A program made the position numbers and the translations under genes. Positions 30,662-38,157 of a DNA stretch of 64,000 bases are shown here, in pieces. The stretch is taken from assembly GCF_001687365.1 (NCBI RefSeq), contig NZ_LGLV01000011.1, positions 1-64,000 of the forward strand. Reading direction: 5' to 3'. The DNA is from Pararhizobium polonicum (lineage in GTDB: Bacteria; Pseudomonadota; Alphaproteobacteria; Rhizobiales; Rhizobiaceae). Within the stretch, counting starts at the first letter, position 1. Each line of letters opens with the position of its first letter. Below the pieces are notes generated by a model. It searched no databases and was not told the DNA's origin. It saw only the letters and a program-made list of their open reading frames with translations.

Positions 30662-31487
30662 GTTGCCGTTCGATCGACTTGGCCGCCTGCCAGATCTCTT
30701 CCATCCTTTCCAGCGTTGCCTCCTGAAGGCTTTCGCCTCCAGCCTCCAGTTCCGTCTCGATATGGCCGAATCGACGCCGAAACTTTATGTTCGTACCGCG
30801 CAGCGCCATCTCAGGATCGGCCCCGACGTGGCGACCGATGTTGACGACCGCGAAGATCAGGTCTCCGAGTTCGTCGGCCACCTTGGCCTTGTCGTTTAAG
30901 GCCAGCGCTTCCCGCAGTTCGGCGATCTCTTCCTCGATCTTGTCGAGGATCGGCTCCGGGGAGGACCAGTCGAAGCCGACCTTGGCCGCCCGCTCCTGTA
31001 GTTTCAGGGCTTCGACAAGGGCCGGAAAACTGCGCTGGACCGAACCGAGATGCCCCTTGTTGGCATCCTCCGGCAGACCGCGGAGTGCGCGCCGCTCACG
31101 GCGTTCGGCTTTCTCCGCCTGCTTGATCTGGTCCCATTGCAGCTTGACCGCATGCGGCGTGTCAGCGTCGGACCGGGCAAAGACATGCGGATGACGGCGG
31201 ATCATCTTGCGGGTGATCGCCTCGACCACATCGCCGAAAGCAAAGTCTCCGGCTTCTTCCGCCATGCGGGCATGAAAAACCACCTGCAACAGCAGGTCGC
31301 CAAGCTCGTCGCAGAGATCGTCCATGTCGCCGCGCTCGATGGCGTCGGCCACCTCGTAGGCTTCTTCCAGCGTATAGGTCTTGATGGTCTCGAAGGTTTG
31401 GACGATGTCCCAGGGGCAGCCGGTTTCCGGCTGGCGCAGGGCTTCCATGATCTCGATGAGGCGGGTGATGTCCTTGGAGGGCTGCAT
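30654..31487 (-). CDS. mazG: Nucleoside triphosphate pyrophosphohydrolase MazG
   Basis: A 277-residue all-alpha NTP pyrophosphatase that hydrolyses non-canonical and excess nucleoside triphosphates to monophosphates. Two MazG repeats are seen. The first has the metal-binding pattern EEAYEVADAIE...DELGDLL near residues 40-65, preceded by CPWD. The second repeat, with IEEEIAELREAL and DELGDLIFA, lies near 170-210. The frame extends far upstream into the next gene, but ATG 31487 gives the family-typical start QPSKDITRLIEIMEAL. It starts 5 nt after the stop of the deaminase gene, so the two form an operon. Confidence 0.95.
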   Translation of the reverse strand: MQPSKDITRLIEIMEALRQPETGCPWDIVQTFETIKTYTLEEAYEVADAIERGDMDDLCDELGDLLLQVVFHARMAEEAGDFAFGDVVEAITRKMIRRHPHVFARSDADTPHAVKLQWDQIKQAEKAERRERRALRGLPEDANKGHLGSVQRSFPALVEALKLQERAAKVGFDWSSPEPILDKIEEEIAELREALALNDKAKVADELGDLIFAVVNIGRHVGADPEMALRGTNIKFRRRFGHIETELEAGGESLQEATLERMEEIWQAAKSIERQLT

Positions 31488-31492
31488 GGGGC

Positions 31493-32080
31493 TCAATTCA
31501 GCGGAATGGCGTTGTCGTCCTTGCCGGACTGATAGGCATCGGACAGGGATTGGTAATTTTCGCGGATGCGCTTGTCCTGCGCTCGAAGCGCCGGTTTTGC
31601 CGCATCCTCGGAGGTCGCCACCAGATCGGCGATCGACGAGGACCGCCAGAAGGCGTTGGTCTTGGCATAGCCGCCGGGATCGAGCCGGAAAACCTCTTTC
31701 AGGATTTTCAGGTCGTGCGGGATGGCAAAGGCGTCCCGCGAATCCTCGTGGCTGAAGAAGTAGTAGAAATTGTCGAAACCGGCCCAGGTGATGGCCGACA
31801 GGCACATGGAGCAGGGCTCATGGGTGGACAGGAAGATCAGGTCCTTGGTATCGACCTTCTCGGCCTTTTCGTAAAAACGCTTCAGCGTATGCACTTCGCC
31901 ATGCCAGAGCGGGTTTTCCGTCTCATTGTTGGTTTCGGCGATAACCAGCGACAGGTCGGATTTCCGCAGGATCGCCGCTCCGAAGACCTTGTTGCCGGCA
32001 GCCACGCCTTTTTCCGTCAGGGGTAGAATATCAGTTTCGATGACGGTCAGCAGGCGTTCTGCAAGGTCGGAATTCTTCAT
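31493..32080 (-). CDS. Cytidine/deoxycytidylate deaminase-fold protein
   Basis: A 195-residue zinc-dependent deaminase of the CDA/TadA superfamily. The zinc site is visible as H60-G61-E62 followed by P-C90-xx-C93. The first motif is HGE instead of the usual HAE, and the spacing between motifs is 28 residues. A C-terminal extension of about 90 residues is predicted helical. The start ATG 32080 is chosen because the upstream part of the frame does not look protein-like. It is cotranscribed with mazG, which suggests nucleotide-pool cleaning. The substrate (base, nucleoside or tRNA) is not clear. Confidence 0.82.
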   Translation of the reverse strand: MKNSDLAERLLTVIETDILPLTEKGVAAGNKVFGAAILRKSDLSLVIAETNNETENPLWHGEVHTLKRFYEKAEKVDTKDLIFLSTHEPCSMCLSAITWAGFDNFYYFFSHEDSRDAFAIPHDLKILKEVFRLDPGGYAKTNAFWRSSSIADLVATSEDAAKPALRAQDKRIRENYQSLSDAYQSGKDDNAIPLN

Positions 32081-32325
32081 TGAGGCATGCTCCGCGATAG
32101 GGGAATGACGGCATTTAACGGATATGGACCGCACTAGGCAATGCCGGATGATGGTATCGGAAGCCGGTGGCAGCTGTGCCACAGCCGGTGATATTTGCTC
32201 AATTTATGCTGAAGTCGAGCAAAAGAATATCCGCCTGCAAAGGCATCGGAATTTCTGTTTCTTCAATTTTCGTTGTATAAAAGGGATATTCCCCAGAACC
32301 TGTAACAGGATCAGATTCCCACGTC

Positions 32326-33786
32326 ATGACCGACCAACTGACCGTCTTTCCGGCCTTCTTCCGCGTTGCGCAGAAATGCGTGGCGGTTTTCGGCAATGGT
32401 GACGAGGCGTTTGCCAAGGTCAGGCTGCTTCTGAACACGCAGGCCCGGATTATCGCCTATGCGGATGAGCCGGACGCGGGGTTTGCCTCTTTCCTGTCTG
32501 CCAATGCCATCGAGACCGTCAAGGCGCCTTTCGACGCGTGTCAGGTTGATGGCACAACGCTGGTGTTCGCAGCGACGGGCGATGCCGCGCAGGATCGCGT
32601 GATCGTCGCCGCTGCCCGCGCACAGAAAATCCCGGCCAATGCGGTCGATCAGCCGGAATTCTGCGATTTCCTGACGCCGGCTCTGGTCAATCGCGCGCCG
32701 GTCGCCGTTGCCATCGGCACGGAAGGCGCTGGTCCTGTGCTGGCGCAGATGATCCGTGCCCAGATCGATCAGCTTCTCTCGCCATCGCTTGGCGCGCTGG
32801 CGTCGCTGGCGCAGGCCTATCGCGATACCGCCGATCGGCTGTTGCCGCGTGGCGTATCCCGCCGTGTGTTCTGGCGCCGTTTCTTTTCCGGCCCCGTCGC
32901 CGATCAGGTCGCGCTTGGTAATGTTGCCGAAGCCCGGCGCGAGGCGTCGCGGCTGTTGCGCGCCGTCGATCGTGTTCCCGGTCATGTCTGGCTGGTCGGC
33001 GCCGGTCCGGGGGCTGAGGATCTTTTGACATTGCGCGCCCAGCGCGTGATGATGGAAGCCGATGTGATCGTCTATGATGCGCTGGTGCCGCAGGCGATCG
33101 TCGATATGGGCCGCCGCGATGCCGAACGCCTGTCGGTCGGCAAGCGCAAGGGTTGCCATTCGAAATCGCAGGACGAGATCAACCAGCTTCTGGTGCGCCT
33201 TGGCCAGGATGGCAAGCGCGTCGTGCGGCTGAAATCGGGTGATCCGTTGGTCTATGGCCGTGCAGGCGAAGAGATGGCCGCGTTGCGCGAAGCCGGTGTG
33301 ACCTATGAGATCGTGCCCGGCATCACCTCTGCTTTTGCCGCCGCCGCCGATTTCGAACTGCCGCTGACGCTGCGTGGCGTCGCCTCGTCGCTGATCTTTA
33401 CCACCGGCCATGACCTGACCGGTGACGTCCTGCCCGATTGGGCGCGTCTTGCCATTTCCGGCGCGACCATTGCCGTCTATATGGGCCGCACGGTTGCCGC
33501 CTCCGTCGCCGCCCGCCTGATGGAGGCCGGGCTACCGGCTGAAACCACCGTCGCTGTGGTGGAAAACGCCAGCCGGCCGGAGCGCAAGCTGTTGCACGGC
33601 ACGCTCAAGGATCTGCCGGATCTGCAATATCGTGACGAACTGGATGGCCCGGTGATGGTGATCATCGGTGACGCCGTTGCCGGCGCGAATTTCGGGCGTT
33701 CCGAGCCGCTCGTGAAGGGCAAGCCGATCGACGCGGCTACTCCGATTACCGCGCCGCGCAAACAGACTGATGAAGTGAGGAACTGA
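32326..33786 (+). CDS. cysG: Siroheme synthase CysG
   Basis: A 486-residue multifunctional enzyme making siroheme from uroporphyrinogen III. The N-terminal half (about 1-210) is the NAD-dependent dehydrogenase/ferrochelatase module with a degenerate nucleotide loop (FGNGDEAFAKVRLL). The C-terminal half (from about residue 222, VWLVGAGPGAEDLLTLRA) is the SAM-dependent uroporphyrinogen methyltransferase with VVRLKSGDPLVYGRAGEE and GITSAFAAAA. Siroheme is the cofactor of the sulfite reductase encoded two genes on. A 245-bp gap upstream contains the promoter. It is the first gene of the sulfur operon. Confidence 0.96.
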   Translation: MTDQLTVFPAFFRVAQKCVAVFGNGDEAFAKVRLLLNTQARIIAYADEPDAGFASFLSANAIETVKAPFDACQVDGTTLVFAATGDAAQDRVIVAAARAQKIPANAVDQPEFCDFLTPALVNRAPVAVAIGTEGAGPVLAQMIRAQIDQLLSPSLGALASLAQAYRDTADRLLPRGVSRRVFWRRFFSGPVADQVALGNVAEARREASRLLRAVDRVPGHVWLVGAGPGAEDLLTLRAQRVMMEADVIVYDALVPQAIVDMGRRDAERLSVGKRKGCHSKSQDEINQLLVRLGQDGKRVVRLKSGDPLVYGRAGEEMAALREAGVTYEIVPGITSAFAAAADFELPLTLRGVASSLIFTTGHDLTGDVLPDWARLAISGATIAVYMGRTVAASVAARLMEAGLPAETTVAVVENASRPERKLLHGTLKDLPDLQYRDELDGPVMVIIGDAVAGANFGRSEPLVKGKPIDAATPITAPRKQTDEVRN

Positions 33787-33787
33787 C

Positions 33788-34099
33788 ATGGCCGACAAGG
33801 TATTGACCGCAAACCGCCTGTCCGACGGCATTTCCGTCTGGCTCGACGCCTCGGGCCAATGGGTGGAATCGCTGCAGGATGCCTTCATTGCCCGGCACGC
33901 GGAAGCCGTTTCGGCCCTTGAGGCGACCGGAAAAGCCGCCTTCGCCGACAACAAGGTGGTTGACGTCAATGTCATAGACATTGAAGAAGTGGATGGTGTT
34001 CTGCGGCCGTTGCGTCTGCGTGAGCGCGTTCGCGCCGAAGGCCCGACGATCGATTATGCGCCGGGATACAAGGGCCTGGGCCCCGTGCAGGCCGCTTAA
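33788..34099 (+). CDS. DUF2849 domain protein
   Basis: A 103-residue protein of the DUF2849 family, found almost only between cysG and the sulfite reductase gene in alphaproteobacteria. It begins VLTANRLSDGISVWLDASGQW and has no signal peptide, cysteine pair or cofactor motif. The start is 1 nt after the cysG stop and 14 nt before the reductase gene, so coexpression is certain in practice. A role in assembling or delivering siroheme, or in electron transfer to the reductase, is inferred from this invariable context only. Confidence 0.85.
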   Translation: MADKVLTANRLSDGISVWLDASGQWVESLQDAFIARHAEAVSALEATGKAAFADNKVVDVNVIDIEEVDGVLRPLRLRERVRAEGPTIDYAPGYKGLGPVQAA

Positions 34100-34113
34100 G
34101 GAAAAGAAGACCG

Positions 34114-35787
34114 ATGTACCGTTACGACGAATTCGACCATGCCTTTGTTGCCGACCGCGTTGCCCAGTTTCGCGATCAGGTGGGCCGCCGCCTGTCCGGC
34201 GAGCTTGCCGAGGATGCTTTCAAGCCGCTGCGGCTGATGAACGGCGTCTATCTGCAGCTTCACGCCTACATGCTGCGCGTTGCCATTCCCTATGGCACGC
34301 TGAACAGCAACCAGATGCGCATGCTCGCCCATATCGCCCGCAAGTACGATCGGGGTTATGGCCATTTCACCACGCGACAGAACATCCAGTACAACTGGCC
34401 GAAACTCTCCGACACGCCGGATATCCTGGCCGATCTCGCCTCCGTCGAGATGCATGCGATCCAGACGTCGGGTAACTGTATCCGCAACGTCACGGCCGAT
34501 CATTTTGCCGGGGCTGCCGCCGATGAAGTCGCCGATCCGCGTCCTTACGCCGAGATCCTGCGCCAGTGGTCGTCCGTCCATCCGGAATTCTCCTTCCTGC
34601 CGCGCAAGTTCAAGATTGCCGTCACGGGTGCCGAGCGCGACCGCGCGGCCATCCAGGTGCATGACATCGGCCTGCACCTGAAGAAGAACGATAAGGGCGA
34701 GATCGGCTTTGCCGTCTATGTCGGCGGCGGGCAGGGGCGCACGCCAATGATCGCCAAGAAGATCCGCGACTTCCTGCCGGAAGAGGATCTCCTGTCCTAC
34801 ACCACCGCCGTCATGCGCGTGTACAATCTGCATGGCCGCCGCGACAACAAGTACAAGGCGCGCATCAAGATTCTCGTGCACGAAACCGGCGCCGAGGAAC
34901 TGGCGCGTCAGGTCGAGGTCGAGTTTGCCGAACTGAAGAACACCGAGCTGAAGCTGCCGGAATCAGACATCCAGGCCATCACCACCTATTTCGCCCTGCC
35001 GCCGCTGACAGAGCGGCCGGAAGGCTGGGCCAATCTGGCCGGGTGGAAGAAGGCTGATCCGGACTTTGCCCGCTGGGTGCAGCAGAACGTCCAGCCGCAC
35101 AAGCATCCCGACTACGGCATGGTGACGGTATCGCTGAAGCCGATCGGCGGTATTCCGGGCGATGCCAGCGACAGCCAGATGGATGCGATCGCCGATCTGG
35201 CGCAAGAATACGCCTTCGACGAAATCCGCATCAGCCACGAGCAGAACATCATCCTGCCGCATGTGGCGCTGGCGGATCTCGAAGCGCTCTATCGCGGTCT
35301 CGTCTCGATTGGTCTGGCGACCGCCAATGCCGGTCTGATCACCGATATTATTGCCTGTCCCGGCTTGGACTACTGCGCGCTCGCCAATGCGCGCTCCATC
35401 CCGCTGGCGCAGGAAATCTCCACCCGTTTCGGCAATCCCGACCGGCAGGCCGAGATCGGCGAGCTGAAGATCAAGATCTCCGGCTGCATCAATGCCTGCG
35501 GCCACCACCATGTCGGCCATATCGGTCTGCTTGGCGTGGAAAAGAAGGGGGCCGAGCTCTATCAGATCACGCTTGGCGGATCGGGCGACGAGAACACCTC
35601 GATCGGCGAAATCATCGGGCGCGGCTTCGAGCCGGAAAAGGTGACGGACGCGGTCGAGATCATCGTCAACACCTATCTCGGTTTGCGCAAGGATGCTTCG
35701 GAGATATTCCTCGATGCCTATCGCCGCGTCGGGCCGCAGCCGTTCAAGGATGCCTTGTATGGCGGCAGTGCCCAGGCAGCGGCCTGA
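34114..35787 (+). CDS. cysI: Assimilatory nitrite/sulfite reductase (siroheme, 4Fe-4S)
   Basis: A 557-residue hemoprotein reducing sulfite to sulfide with six electrons. The coupled 4Fe-4S/siroheme centre is ligated by Cys415 and Cys421 (CPGLDYC) and Cys458 and Cys462 (SGCINAC). The ferredoxin-like half-domains include the substrate-face block TSGNCIRN. Ferredoxin-type nitrite reductases share the motifs, but the cysG-DUF2849-DUF934 context argues for sulfite. No flavoprotein CysJ is present; electrons may come from ferredoxin through the fpr product encoded 670 nt downstream. Confidence 0.93.
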   Translation: MYRYDEFDHAFVADRVAQFRDQVGRRLSGELAEDAFKPLRLMNGVYLQLHAYMLRVAIPYGTLNSNQMRMLAHIARKYDRGYGHFTTRQNIQYNWPKLSDTPDILADLASVEMHAIQTSGNCIRNVTADHFAGAAADEVADPRPYAEILRQWSSVHPEFSFLPRKFKIAVTGAERDRAAIQVHDIGLHLKKNDKGEIGFAVYVGGGQGRTPMIAKKIRDFLPEEDLLSYTTAVMRVYNLHGRRDNKYKARIKILVHETGAEELARQVEVEFAELKNTELKLPESDIQAITTYFALPPLTERPEGWANLAGWKKADPDFARWVQQNVQPHKHPDYGMVTVSLKPIGGIPGDASDSQMDAIADLAQEYAFDEIRISHEQNIILPHVALADLEALYRGLVSIGLATANAGLITDIIACPGLDYCALANARSIPLAQEISTRFGNPDRQAEIGELKIKISGCINACGHHHVGHIGLLGVEKKGAELYQITLGGSGDENTSIGEIIGRGFEPEKVTDAVEIIVNTYLGLRKDASEIFLDAYRRVGPQPFKDALYGGSAQAAA

Positions 35788-35817
35788 TGACGGGTATCGG
35801 GAGGCAAGGATAAAGAC

Positions 35818-36315
35818 ATGACGAAAATCTGGAAAGAAACCGGCTTCGTGACCGACGATGCCTGGGTTGTCGAAACCGAGGAAACCAAGGCCGGTTCGAA
35901 CGAAAAGGCCATTCTCGGCCTCGACGCCTTCATCGAGAAGGCATCGGCCGGCGACAGCGGCCTTGGCGTGCTGATCAATCCGGCCGACGACGTGACGCGG
36001 CTGCAGCCGTTTCTCGAGCAGGTGTCGCTGGTCGCCGTGGCGTTTCCGGCGTTCAACGACGGCCGGGCGTTCAGCCATGCGTCGCTGCTGCGGGCTCGTC
36101 TCGGCTATGGCAGGGAAATCCGCGCCGTCGGTGACGTGCTGATCGATCAGGTGCCGCTGATGCTGCGCTGTGGCATCGACAGCTTTGCGGTCAGCAACGA
36201 AACGGCCCTCAGGCGCCTGTCCGAAGGGCGGCTGCCGGGGATCGACAATCACTACCAGCCGACAGCCAGACCGTCGGCGGATGCGAAATCCTACAGCTGG
36301 CGGCGGGTCTCCTGA
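35818..36315 (+). CDS. DUF934 sulfur-assimilation protein
   Basis: A 165-residue protein of the DUF934 family, regularly encoded next to sulfite reductase in proteobacteria. Its blocks are GVLINPADDV, VAVAFPAFNDGRAFSHASLLR and RLGYGREIRAVGDVLIDQ. It is likely cytoplasmic. The phrase FNDGRAFSHASLLRARLGY is the family signature. In many genomes cysH follows; here it does not. Function unproven; an accessory role in sulfite reduction is inferred. Confidence 0.88.
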   Translation: MTKIWKETGFVTDDAWVVETEETKAGSNEKAILGLDAFIEKASAGDSGLGVLINPADDVTRLQPFLEQVSLVAVAFPAFNDGRAFSHASLLRARLGYGREIRAVGDVLIDQVPLMLRCGIDSFAVSNETALRRLSEGRLPGIDNHYQPTARPSADAKSYSWRRVS

Positions 36316-36348
36316 GCGCTGCGACACACTGAAGCACACATCAATCTG

Positions 36349-36398
36349 CAAAAGGCGCTATAATTGGAACGGAATTGCTTCCAAACCAGCGCCTTTTG
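36349..36398 (+). terminator. Long two-part hairpin after the sulfur operon
   Basis: CAAAAGGCGCT (36349-36359) pairs exactly with AGCGCCTTTTG (36388-36398), and inside it TTGGAA (36364-36369) pairs with TTCCAA (36379-36384). It lies 33 nt after the DUF934 stop and 55 nt before fpr. The T-rich right arm suggests a terminator, though no long T run follows. It could instead be a regulator-binding leader of fpr. Confidence 0.6.
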
Positions 36399-36453
36399 GA
36401 CTATCCGCTGATACCTGAAAGAAACAGTCATCATTACAGGACCTGACGCCGAG

Positions 36454-37266
36454 ATGAATGCTCCTGCCAAGATCGAAGAATTTGCCGTTACCGTTCCCGC
36501 CGGCGTGTTTGCCGAAACGGTGACGAAGGTCACGCATTATACGGATCGGCTGTTCAGCTTCCGCATGACGCGCCCGGCCGAGTTCCGTTTCCGTTCGGGT
36601 GAGTTTGCGATGATCGGCCTGATGGTCGATGGCAAGCCGGTTTATCGCGCCTATTCGATCGCAAGCCCGGCCTGGGACGAGGAGCTGGAATTCTTCTCGA
36701 TCAAGGTGCCGGATGGTCCGCTGACTTCGCATCTGCAGAGCATCCAGCCCGGAGATCAGGTGCTGATGCGCAAGAAGCCGACCGGCACGCTGGTGCTCGA
36801 CGCCCTGACACCCGGCAAGCGCCTGTATATGTTTTCGACCGGCACCGGCATCGCGCCGTTCGCGAGCTTGATCCGCGATCCGGAAACCTTCGAGAAATTC
36901 GAGGAGGTTATCCTCACGCATACGACCCGCGACGTCGCCGAACTGAAATACGGCTTCGATCTTCTCGAGGAAATCCGCAACCACGAGTTCCTGGCGGAGC
37001 TGGTCGGCGATAAGCTGCGCCATTACGCGACGGTGACCCGCGAAGACTATCCGTTCAAGGGCCGCATCACCAACCTGATGCGCGACGGCAAGATGTTCTC
37101 CGACCTCGGCCTTCCGGCCTTCGATCCGGCGGTGGACCGCGGCATGATCTGTGGCTCGACCGAGATGCTGAAGGAAACCAAGGAAATTCTCGAGGGCGCA
37201 GGCCTGAACGAGGGCGCCAACAACAAGCCGGGCGAATTCGTTATCGAGCGTGCTTTCGTCGGGTGA
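36454..37266 (+). CDS. fpr: Ferredoxin--NADP+ reductase
   Basis: A 270-residue FAD enzyme that exchanges electrons between NADPH and ferredoxin or flavodoxin. The FAD-binding barrel has RAYSIASPAWDE (the RxYS flavin motif). The NADP domain shows FSTGTGIAPFASLI and GMICGSTEMLKE, and the C-terminus ends in ERAFVG, as in bacterial subclass I Fpr proteins. It is encoded after the sulfite-reductase operon and could supply its electrons. The strong hairpin upstream suggests separate transcription. No membrane segment is seen. Confidence 0.95.
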   Translation: MNAPAKIEEFAVTVPAGVFAETVTKVTHYTDRLFSFRMTRPAEFRFRSGEFAMIGLMVDGKPVYRAYSIASPAWDEELEFFSIKVPDGPLTSHLQSIQPGDQVLMRKKPTGTLVLDALTPGKRLYMFSTGTGIAPFASLIRDPETFEKFEEVILTHTTRDVAELKYGFDLLEEIRNHEFLAELVGDKLRHYATVTREDYPFKGRITNLMRDGKMFSDLGLPAFDPAVDRGMICGSTEMLKETKEILEGAGLNEGANNKPGEFVIERAFVG

Positions 37267-37283
37267 TCGCCTACCGAAATTTG

Positions 37284-37323
37284 CAAACGAAAACGGCGGC
37301 TCTCGGGTCGCCGTTTTCGTTTG
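37284..37323. terminator. Bidirectional terminator between fpr and gntR
   Basis: CAAACGAAAACGGCG (37284-37298) pairs perfectly over 15 bp with CGCCGTTTTCGTTTG (37309-37323) around a 10-nt loop. A- and T-rich arms serve both strands. It lies exactly between the convergent stops of fpr and the GntR gene. Confidence 0.88.
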
Positions 37324-37346
37324 TAACGCGTTCAAAGGGCGGGGTG

Positions 37347-37967
37347 TTACCGCTCACCCAGATAGTCCATCAGGTTTTCCATCGCTTTTCCAGCGGCTTT
37401 CGTATCGGCCTGATGGATGGCGCGGATGACCTTGACGTGCAGATCGACCGAGCGATCCATGCGCTGCGTCGAGGCGGCGCTGAACCAGAGCCGGCGGGCA
37501 TGGGTTTGCAGCGGTGCGAGCGTCGATGTCAGGAAGGCGTTGGGGCAGGCGGCTTCCATGATTTCGTCGAACGCCTTGTCGGCGGCGAGAAAGCCTTCCA
37601 TGTTCGCGTTGATCGAGCAGGCCATCATCGTCTGGGCGCACGCGATCATCGTTGCTCGCGCCTCGGCGTTGGCGTGTTCGGCGACAAGGGCGGCGGCAAG
37701 CGGCTCCAGCTTGCGGCGCACCTGCATGATATGGAGATGGTCATCCTGCTTGATGAGCGTGATCTGCAGGCCGACGCGGGGGCGCACCGCGATCAGGCCC
37801 TGCCACGCCAGTTTCTGGATGGCTTCGCGCACCGGGGTGCGGCCGTGCCCGGCCATATCGATCAGCTGTTTTTCCGTAACGAGAGAGCCGGGCTTGAGCT
37901 TCAGGGTAACGATGAGGCTTTCCAGTGCCAGATAGGCCAGATGCGCCTGCGATGATGATCCTGTCAT
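37347..37967 (-). CDS. GntR family transcriptional regulator (FCD type)
   Basis: A 206-residue GntR regulator. The N-terminal winged helix-turn-helix covers about residues 8-75 (GSLVTEKQLIDMAGHGRTPVREAIQKL). The C-terminal all-helical FCD effector domain covers about 85-205 and usually binds organic acids through a metal site. ATG 37967 with GGGAAAAGG upstream is the likely start; a GTG at 37994 would lie within the operator palindrome. Two TGATATATCA palindromes lie directly upstream, so self-regulation is likely. The target pathway is unclear because the next gene, a protease, is transcribed towards it. Confidence 0.9.
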   Translation of the reverse strand: MTGSSSQAHLAYLALESLIVTLKLKPGSLVTEKQLIDMAGHGRTPVREAIQKLAWQGLIAVRPRVGLQITLIKQDDHLHIMQVRRKLEPLAAALVAEHANAEARATMIACAQTMMACSINANMEGFLAADKAFDEIMEAACPNAFLTSTLAPLQTHARRLWFSAASTQRMDRSVDLHVKVIRAIHQADTKAAGKAMENLMDYLGER

Positions 37968-37981
37968 GCCTTTTCCCGGTT

Positions 37982-37995
37982 TGTGATATATCACA
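37982..37995. promoter_or_regulatory. GntR operator site 1
   Basis: TGTGATATATCACA is a perfect 14-bp palindrome 14 nt upstream of the GntR start codon. It is of the type bound by FCD-type GntR dimers. Centre-to-centre distance to site 2 is 46 bp, about four and a half helical turns. Confidence 0.65.
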
Positions 37996-38029
37996 TGCTG
38001 GCACAGGTCGAAATGAATGGCAAGAACTC

Positions 38030-38039
38030 TGATATATCA
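38030..38039. promoter_or_regulatory. GntR operator site 2
   Basis: TGATATATCA is a 10-bp perfect palindrome with the same core as site 1. The pair would let two dimers bind cooperatively or loop the short promoter between them. Confidence 0.55.
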
Positions 38040-38102
38040 CGAAGGGGCGCCCATGCGGCGCGGCTGGAATTGCCGATCCTGTAATATTGAAATCGTTATG
38101 AA

Positions 38103-38135
38103 AAAGAGGCCGGTTCCTAGCGATCCGGCCTCTTT
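38103..38135 (-). terminator. Terminator of the RTX protease gene
   Basis: AAAGAGGCCGG (38103-38113) pairs exactly with CCGGCCTCTTT (38125-38135) over an 11-nt loop. Read on the minus strand it follows the protease stop by 22 nt and ends in a T run. Confidence 0.85.
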
Positions 38136-38157
38136 TCGTCTGATCTACAGCTGGTGC

